Source: Acheta domesticus (Eukaryota; Arthropoda; Insecta; Orthoptera; Gryllidae). Taken from it: a DNA stretch of 64,000 nucleotides. Shown here in pieces: positions 57,835 through 64,000 of this stretch. Position 1 is the stretch's first letter; each line of letters opens with the position of its first letter. The notes under the pieces were generated by a model. It was given only the letters and a program-made list of their open reading frames with translations, had not been told where the DNA came from and made no database searches. The DNA is taken from assembly GCA_031308135.1 (NCBI GenBank), contig JAHLJT010009436.1:214309420-214373419 (forward strand), given 5' to 3'. Both the position numbers and the translations under genes were made by a program.

Positions 57835-58560
57835 TCACAGGGACACATTCTTCAGATTTAGTTTCTTCTGTGAGTGACAATAGTGAATTCTGATGAAGTG
57901 TATACGTGTTTGTTTGCATTTACTCCTAATTGAACTTTTGTGCAAAATTAAACCATTCCATATGTCCCATTACATTACAAAAATAATGTAATTATTCCTA
58001 GAACATTATTAATTGATTAGCATTGTGTAATCGCGAACTGTCTTTGAAAGGCATTGCAATAAACGTGATTCTTATTAGTTGATAATGCATTTACATAATA
58101 TGTACATGATATGTTGTACTGTATATATTTATACACACGACGCACGGTAATTGAAAGCAACTGGAATCTTTGCTGCGAAAGCGAATGGCAAGATGGAATA
58201 AAATTGTTACTCGAATCTTATTGCATGAAAAAACGCAAAAAAAAATCCAATGATATTCTTATATTATATTAATTCAAAAAGTCAATTAACGCTTTCTAGA
58301 TCTGGATCGCAGCTGATAAAATATCCGAGTTTGCACATCTGTGAACAAGAATACACTCTTTCTTCGGCTTTCAGAAGGGTAGTGGATGATGCTTTTCCTG
58401 AGTTTCGATCTCAACACCACCTCCCACTTCCACGTCGTCTTTTCATCGTCGGCGATATCCGAGGAGCTCACACCACATAGTATCACGCTCCTGACCGGCT
58501 ATTACCCTCGACGATCCCGAAGGTCTGGAAGCGCCTGCACGGCCTCCGCCGCCGCTGGTT
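57835..58560. other. AT-rich non-coding DNA
   Basis: Nothing recognised. Confidence 0.4.
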
Positions 58561-59010
58561 TTTGCGCGTGCGCGCCCCTCTTTCCTCCTCTTCTCCTCAT
58601 CTTCCTCCTTCTCCTCTTCTTCCTCATCTTCCTCCTCCTCCTCTTTTGCTTTCGCCGTCTCCTCCTCCTCTTTCGCTTTCATCGTCCCCTTCTCCTATGT
58701 TGCTTTCGCTGTTCCCTTCTCCTTCTATGTTGCTTTCGTCGACCCCTTCGCCTCTTTTGCTTTCACCGACCTCTCCTCCTTTTTTGCTTTCGTCGATTCC
58801 CCTCCTCTTTTTCTTTCTCCATCTCCTCTTCCTATGTTGCTTTCGCCGTCCCCTTCGCCTCTTTTGCTTTCACCGACCCCTCCTCCTCCTTTGCATTCTG
58901 TCTCCTCTTCTTTTGCTTTCTCCGTCTCCTCTTCCTATGTTGCTTTCGCCGTCCCCTCCTCCTCCTCTTTTGCTTTCGCTGTCCCCTCCTCCTCCTCTTT
59001 TCCCTTATCG
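58561..59010 (+). repeat. polypyrimidine minisatellite
   Basis: Irregular units of about 30 nt, such as TTGCTTTCGCCGTCCCCT with TCCTCCTCT spacers. The plus strand is almost all pyrimidine. Long Leu/Phe/Pro frames (up to 270 codons) and Glu/Lys frames on the other strand are artefacts. CpG-rich sequence continues to 59150. Confidence 0.85.
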
Positions 59011-59160
59011 GCAACCGCCGCCGCTCCAACCGCCGCTCTGCTCCTCAGCCGCTAGGCAAGCTCAGCCTCCTCTACCGCACTGCCGCGAGACGGGAGTGTG
59101 GTGCAAGAGCGGGCGGCGAAGCGACGCGATGGCTCAGGGGAGATGAACTGAGAGTAACCA

Positions 59161-61962
59161 GAGCCTCCGGGTTCTGCACATCCGCTTATTTGACTTGACC
59201 GAGCTCCTGTTGTTATTTTTTCTGCAAGTAAGGTGTAAATATCGCCGTATTCATATCCACGAATGTGATGGTGTTGAATGACAAAAGACTAGTATTAAAC
59301 ATGGAAGAATATTGTATTTTTCTTTATAAACTTTATAATTTCAGGGAAGCTTTGTGTTACCTTTCGCTGCAGATACTTTTTGGTTGAGACGATGAATGTC
59401 AACAAGATTGTAAATTTTGCAAGTCAATTTCCGTGTCGCCATTACCATCGTTTTTATTTAATAGATAAGCAACGTCCGAGTGATAGGTGTTTGTCTAGCA
59501 GTCGTATCTTCACTTTCAAACGGCAGGTATGATTTTAAGTAATTCACCTAATTATAAGTAATTGGCTGGATAAAAACATTGGTCAATGGAATCATTTATG
59601 CAATACCAACAACACGTTACTAGAATGTCAATGTTCAGAAATGCATTTGCTGAAGTGGCTTTTGGGATTCTCATTCTTGGGTCGAATATTATAATTTGCT
59701 AACAATATGTTAACGCACAATTTGGACTGGAAAAATTTAAAACTCTTCTGGTCCCATCCTCTCGACGATCATTTCTTGTAATATAAATATATTTCCCGCA
59801 AACTGTCGCGATTCTATTTTCATAGCCAAATATTGCTGTTGAAAGAATAAGAGTGAATTAGCTAGCGCTATTTTAGAATATATTTCATACATTTTAATCT
59901 TCAAGAAGAAATGAAGAGTATTGTTTGCAGGATGACAAACTAATCGCTTAACAATGTCTATAAGGTATTGTTGTGTAAAATCTTTATTTCCGAAGAAAGA
60001 ATCCATTGGGAATTACAACAAACAGATTTGATTGAACAATTCACGAGATCATAACAATTGAGCCACAAATTTGAAATGTAACTTATGTAGGTATTTGTTA
60101 AATTGTTACATCCCAGTGAAATTATCATTAAAATCAATAATGTTTACTTACCACCAATTTTGTCTAGTACTTAAATGTAACCTTTTTTTATGATCATGGT
60201 CGTACAGAACTGCTTGTCTGACCTCCAAGAAGTTTCGAACCGTGAAGGCAAATATTCTAAGGCACATATTATCGGTAAATTAAATTACACTTGCTGAACC
60301 TCCTCTTTCATTGAGTGTCTGTAACAGTCTTTTCTTTCTTGGCGCCAGCTGCTTAATATTCAGCTCACGTAGAGCCTTCGGCGAGACATAGTAATAAATT
60401 GAGCATAAATATTACGTGGTGCAGGAAGAAGTATCTTCTAATGCTCTCCGCGTAAATCAGAAGTGCCTCGGTGTCTAGCACGAGCAGAGGATATAAAGAG
60501 GATGATCATAACGTTGGGTAATGTAAAATATCTACTTTAAATTACAGGTTAAAAGATTCAAACATTTAATGAGTCTGATTTCGAAAGCCTCCCAATTATT
60601 TCACTCGTCTTGATGATGATGATGATGATGATGATGGTAAAACGAAAGTATATTTGCAATAAGTCTTTGGATTCGACAATATTCATTGTTTATGAACTTG
60701 GCTTCTACTCCAAATACTCACGACTGCCGTGCCACAGATATCTCTGTAAATTAATACAAATTTCAATTTATTAAAATGCACGAAGATAAATTAAGATTCC
60801 CGTATTTCTCTTCTCAGGTTGCTACAATTAGAAAAAAATTCCCCTCGCAAATATTTAGAAAATTTGAATCCGAATAACATTCAGCATTTTAAATAATGTG
60901 GTTCAAAAAGTGAAAGTAAATTGCAAATAGGGTTTATAAACTTTTAAAATTAAAATTAAAATCTTGTACAATTTAATGAAGTTTGATGATCAATAAATAA
61001 AGTACATAAAATAATATTATTATATAATCACTTTTCAGTAACGTTCATCTTAATATAATTAAACTAGCAAATACAGTATCCTTTGCGCTTTTCCTTTATA
61101 GAGTAATCATTTTGGTGTAAGTGGGAGGCATGTGCCTTGATTGCCCGCTCTCAAGTAAACCACCTTAAGTTTCGCAGCACTTTCGAGAAACAGCCAGGTC
61201 ACGTTGGGTCTGAGAATGGTCAGTATTACGACCGGTCCACAGAGAAAGGCGAACCGAGGCTGCGGGTCGCGACACATTTTGTTGGAACTATTCCTGCGAG
61301 TATTTTGTAAAGAGAAAAAGCTTGTATATTGAAAGTAATAGTACGCCATTGAAAATATATAACACATTTATTTACCCAAAAGTTACGTTTCCGAGAAAAG
61401 ATTAGGGGCCTCGCTTAACAGACCAATATATATTTAATTTTAGAGAAATTATACATTGTTTGGTTCAGGTGTAGGTGACTTTTAATTACATATTATCAGA
61501 AAATGTTGATGAAGTACTCCTCAAATAACTCGTAAATAAACAGAGATTTGCTTACAAGGAATATCAATGTGTCATTTTGACATTTTGATAATCGTAGGAA
61601 TACTGATGGACGTAATGGATGATTGGTCTAGCAAAGCTGTTCTTACTAAGGGAAGAATAAATAATTCTTGAAGTTAAAAACCAAATGCGAAGATGTTTAC
61701 TCGCTCATGCTCTTCGATTTGTTAGAGGAAGTGCGTACTAACAGATAATAGTACTACTTCGTGAGGGAATATTACGAAAATCAAAATACCTTTGCAATAT
61801 TAAGGTCTATTAAACTTACGCCCTAATTCACTTATGTCCACATCACCATCACCATACGCCTACACCATTGAGAGCCCTTAAGACGTGACGAAAAATACAG
61901 TATTACTAAATTAACAAATGTAGTGATTGAACATAAAAAAGTAAAGTTGCGGAAGGAAAAAG
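59161..61962. other. AT-rich non-coding DNA
   Basis: A (GAT)n run lies at 60611-60637. A GC-richer patch at 61110-61290 (an 86-codon minus frame) is not recognised. An 89-codon minus frame at 59737-60006 is also unrecognised. Confidence 0.4.
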
Positions 61963-62120
61963 TAATTTTAAAAGTTCAAAAAGATCCAACAAAAAGATTT
62001 CGGACAGTCAAATTTATAAAAACAGTTTACATTAAAAACTTATGTTTGTGTCAAACTTATGTTTTTATAAATTCGACTGTCCGAAATCTTTTTGTTGGAT
62101 CTTTTTGAACTTTTAAATTA
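61963..62120. repeat. long near-perfect hairpin (foldback)
   Basis: Arms 61963-62024 and 62060-62120 are inverted repeats differing by one substitution and one single-base indel over about 61 nt, around a 35 nt loop. The 61-codon frame through it is incidental. Could be a small foldback transposon or a transcribed hairpin. Confidence 0.88.
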
Positions 62121-62479
62121 AATCTATGCGACAGCCTTATAAAAGAATTTCAAAAAGTAATTTGTTTACATTTTTTTACAAATTTTAATTAAATAAACAG
62201 AACTACCCAGAAATATTCTTCCTCTAAATCATTAAAATTGGATATGAATAAGAACTTTTTTCGAAACGAAACAAAACGCTAACTTTTTGAGTTTATAAAC
62301 ATAGTTATTTGGGCCTAATTCTTTTTCCTTAGATTAGTATTACGAAAGATCGAACGAAACAAACTAGAATTAGGATGCAGATACGCGATTTTTAAATATT
62401 TCTCCGAAGATCCTGTTTTTCGTGTTCTTTAGCTGCAAAGCCAGTGTATGACGCAAGCGTTGCGTCGTTCAACTATTTC
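62121..62479. other. AT-rich non-coding DNA
   Basis: Nothing recognised. Confidence 0.4.
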
Positions 62480-62782
62480 CTTCGAAACGTGCTCCAGAGC
62501 TAAAGTGATGGTAGCGCGCAAGCCAGTGAGGAGTGCCGAAACTAGCACGACGTGTCCTCGATGAGGGGCGTCAGAAGTGGCGGCGAGAGCGGCAATGAGA
62601 GGAGGAACTACATCTTTAAGCAGAACCATTGCCGTCACCACCACCACCATCATTGTTGCCGCCCAAACTATTGCAACCGTCGTCTTCACCAATCCAGCTG
62701 TCACCTCCCCCCCCCCCCCATAACTTGCGCTGGATTCGTGCTTGTTATTATCGTTTCCTCGCAGCTGCCGTCGTCTCTTCTT
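62480..62782. other. CpG island, left part
   Basis: CpG-rich, with a (CCA)n-like run at 62635-62652 and a 13-C run at 62707-62719. It continues at 63422 after the hAT insertion. Confidence 0.55.
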
Positions 62783-63413
62783 TAGTGATGGCAAATTTTA
62801 GAAAAAACATCGATGTATCGATACTTCGATACATCACCAAAAGGTTTGCGATGTTGCTGAAAACATCGACAAAAACATCGATGTTTTAAATATGCTGAAA
62901 CCGAGAGTATTTTCTCGTCTTGTTTTATTTTTAAATATAATACTTAATTAAATGCGTTAGATTTTCGTAAAGTTCATAAATCATTGAAGTAAAATGTCTT
63001 GGTTCTAATGTGATACACATTAATGTCAATATTAGTTGCAAGTATATTCTGCCAAAAATATGATTGTCATCTTAATTTTCTAATCAATGTTCTTTCTAGT
63101 CAAGGTTCAAAATACAGTTTAACGATATTACCAATTACAAAATAATAAAAAAGGTAATAATACTGGAGAAAAGTTGCGAAAAGCTTAGGGTTTCATGATG
63201 TCTGGGAATCGACAACAGTGGCTGTTGATTGCGAGCAATCCACAAAAAATATTTAGACACTGGAAACTTTATTTACATCATGAGATTTTTTTTAAAACTA
63301 TCGATGTTTCTGAACAAATATATCAATCCGAAGAAAACATCGATGTTAAATATATCGATTTTTCTGCTCGAAAATATCGAAGTTTCAAAGACTATGTTTT
63401 TTTGCCATTCCTA
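62783..63413. mobile_element. non-autonomous hAT-like transposon
   Basis: The left end TAGTGATGGCAAA (62783-62795) and right end TTTGCCATTCCTA (63401-63413) are inverted repeats of the hAT type. The flanking 8-mers CTCTTCTT (62775-62782) and CTCTTCCT (63414-63421) match at seven of eight positions, as expected of an old 8 bp target duplication. No transposase is encoded in 631 bp. Six ATCGAT palindromes sit only in the two subterminal regions. Confidence 0.78.
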
Positions 63414-63421
63414 CTCTTCCT

Positions 63422-63910
63422 GCACCACACTATTTCCAGCGCCTCTGCCTTCTACAACACTGCTCGCCACCCCCCACCCCAACGCCTCTCCGCCGCCGCC
63501 AACACTCCCATCGCCGCCGCGGCGTGGCGAATGGAAGCAAGGCAGTGTGTCAGCTGGTGCCACTTCCGGAAAACCGGTTCCCGCCGGGAAGGACGTTCCT
63601 TCACCCCGCGCGCCGCCAACGCCGCCTCCGTCGTCGTACTTCCCCGTGCGGCCGCGCGGAGCGCTTCCGTCGCTGTCGCTGCTGTTGCCGCCTCTGCCGC
63701 CCGCGCCGCTGCTGCTGCTCCTGCTGTCCCGTTAAGCAACGTGTTCCGACGAACGCAGACAAACGCGTTGCACACGCGGCGTCGGCGGCGGTGCGGTCTC
63801 GTACGCGCCGGTGCGAGACAGAGGCGCCGAAAGGGAGGGAGAAAGCTGACACTTGCCAGGGACCTCGCGCTGCCCAGGGTCACCGTGGTCGAGAAGGCGG
63901 TGGCTGGTTA
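63422..63910. other. CpG island, right part
   Basis: CpG-dense with GCCGCCGCC and GCTGCTGCT runs. Alanine-rich frames (up to 238 codons) begin inside the hAT element and are artefacts. Confidence 0.65.
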
Positions 63911-64000
63911 AGATTCATTTTTCAATTGTTAGCGACGGCGGACAAAATTATGTTATTAATATGTGAATAACACTACTTAATCATTACAGAAAACATATTA
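63911..64000. other. AT-rich edge of window
   Basis: Nothing recognised. Confidence 0.3.

Noticed and set aside
58386..59198. 270- and 194-codon plus-strand frames
   Set aside because: Low-complexity Leu/Phe/Pro translation of a polypyrimidine repeat, with no domain.
60226..60245. Reverse-strand GGTTCGAAAC, a B-box-like string
   Set aside because: An isolated match; no tRNA-like fold around it.
63195..63911. 238-codon frame
   Set aside because: It starts inside the hAT element and runs into GCC/GCT repeats of the island.
1..64000. CRISPR arrays, bacterial operons, ribosomal RNA or intact tRNA genes
   Set aside because: None seen; tRNA-like strings belong to SINEs, and the tandem repeats have no spacers.

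Overview
The window is eukaryotic, most likely from an insect with a large, repeat-rich genome. I see no host protein-coding gene that I can support. The evidence for an insect is indirect: two decayed mariner transposons, an R4/Dong-type retrotransposon sitting inside a TAA microsatellite, several tRNA-derived SINE families, and TATA plus initiator promoter architecture. I cannot name the order. A large-genome polyneopteran (cockroach, termite, orthopteran or stick insect) is a guess.

The background is AT-rich, non-coding DNA that looks like intron or intergenic sequence. It is interrupted about every 2-4 kb by short GC- and CpG-rich islands (about 200-700 bp; over 20 of them). Most longer open frames in the window are by-products of these islands and of simple repeats, and I do not call them genes. 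Two islands carry convincing core-promoter motifs: one near 22.37 kb (TATA, initiator, AUG-free leader, splice donor) and one near 53.51 kb (TATA, initiator). Either could be an alternative or non-coding first exon of a gene that lies mostly outside the window.

Layout. 0.6-1.5 kb: an internally deleted mariner with very well preserved inverted repeats. 3.1-3.6 kb: a second mariner relic on the minus strand. 8.32-12.51 kb: a nearly complete R4/Dong-like non-LTR retrotransposon with (TAA)n on both sides. It has a Myb-like N-terminus, a reverse transcriptase with YMDD, a CCHC finger and a restriction-like endonuclease, and is broken by one in-frame TGA. Its first 150 nt can be folded into an HDV-like self-cleaving ribozyme that would cut exactly at the microsatellite junction. 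16.1-17.4, 30.1-30.6, 42.65-43.04 and 57.6-57.8 kb: four copies of one long tRNA-derived SINE. 18.25 and 36.2 kb: a second SINE family. 35.8-36.0 kb: a third. Two families of unclassified dispersed repeats recur at 16.1, 37.4 and 51.6 kb and at 21.0 and 53.9 kb. 25.7 kb: a small inverted-repeat element. 46.45-47.2 kb: a CpG-rich minisatellite made of three blocks with different periods. 61.96-62.12 kb: a near-perfect long hairpin. 62.78-63.41 kb: a non-autonomous hAT-like element, rich in ATCGAT palindromes, inserted into a CpG island.

The only clear biochemical machinery is in the retrotransposon. It is probably a recent copy, since one nonsense codon is the only disruption I can see. Everything else is mobile-element debris, simple repeats and candidate regulatory DNA.
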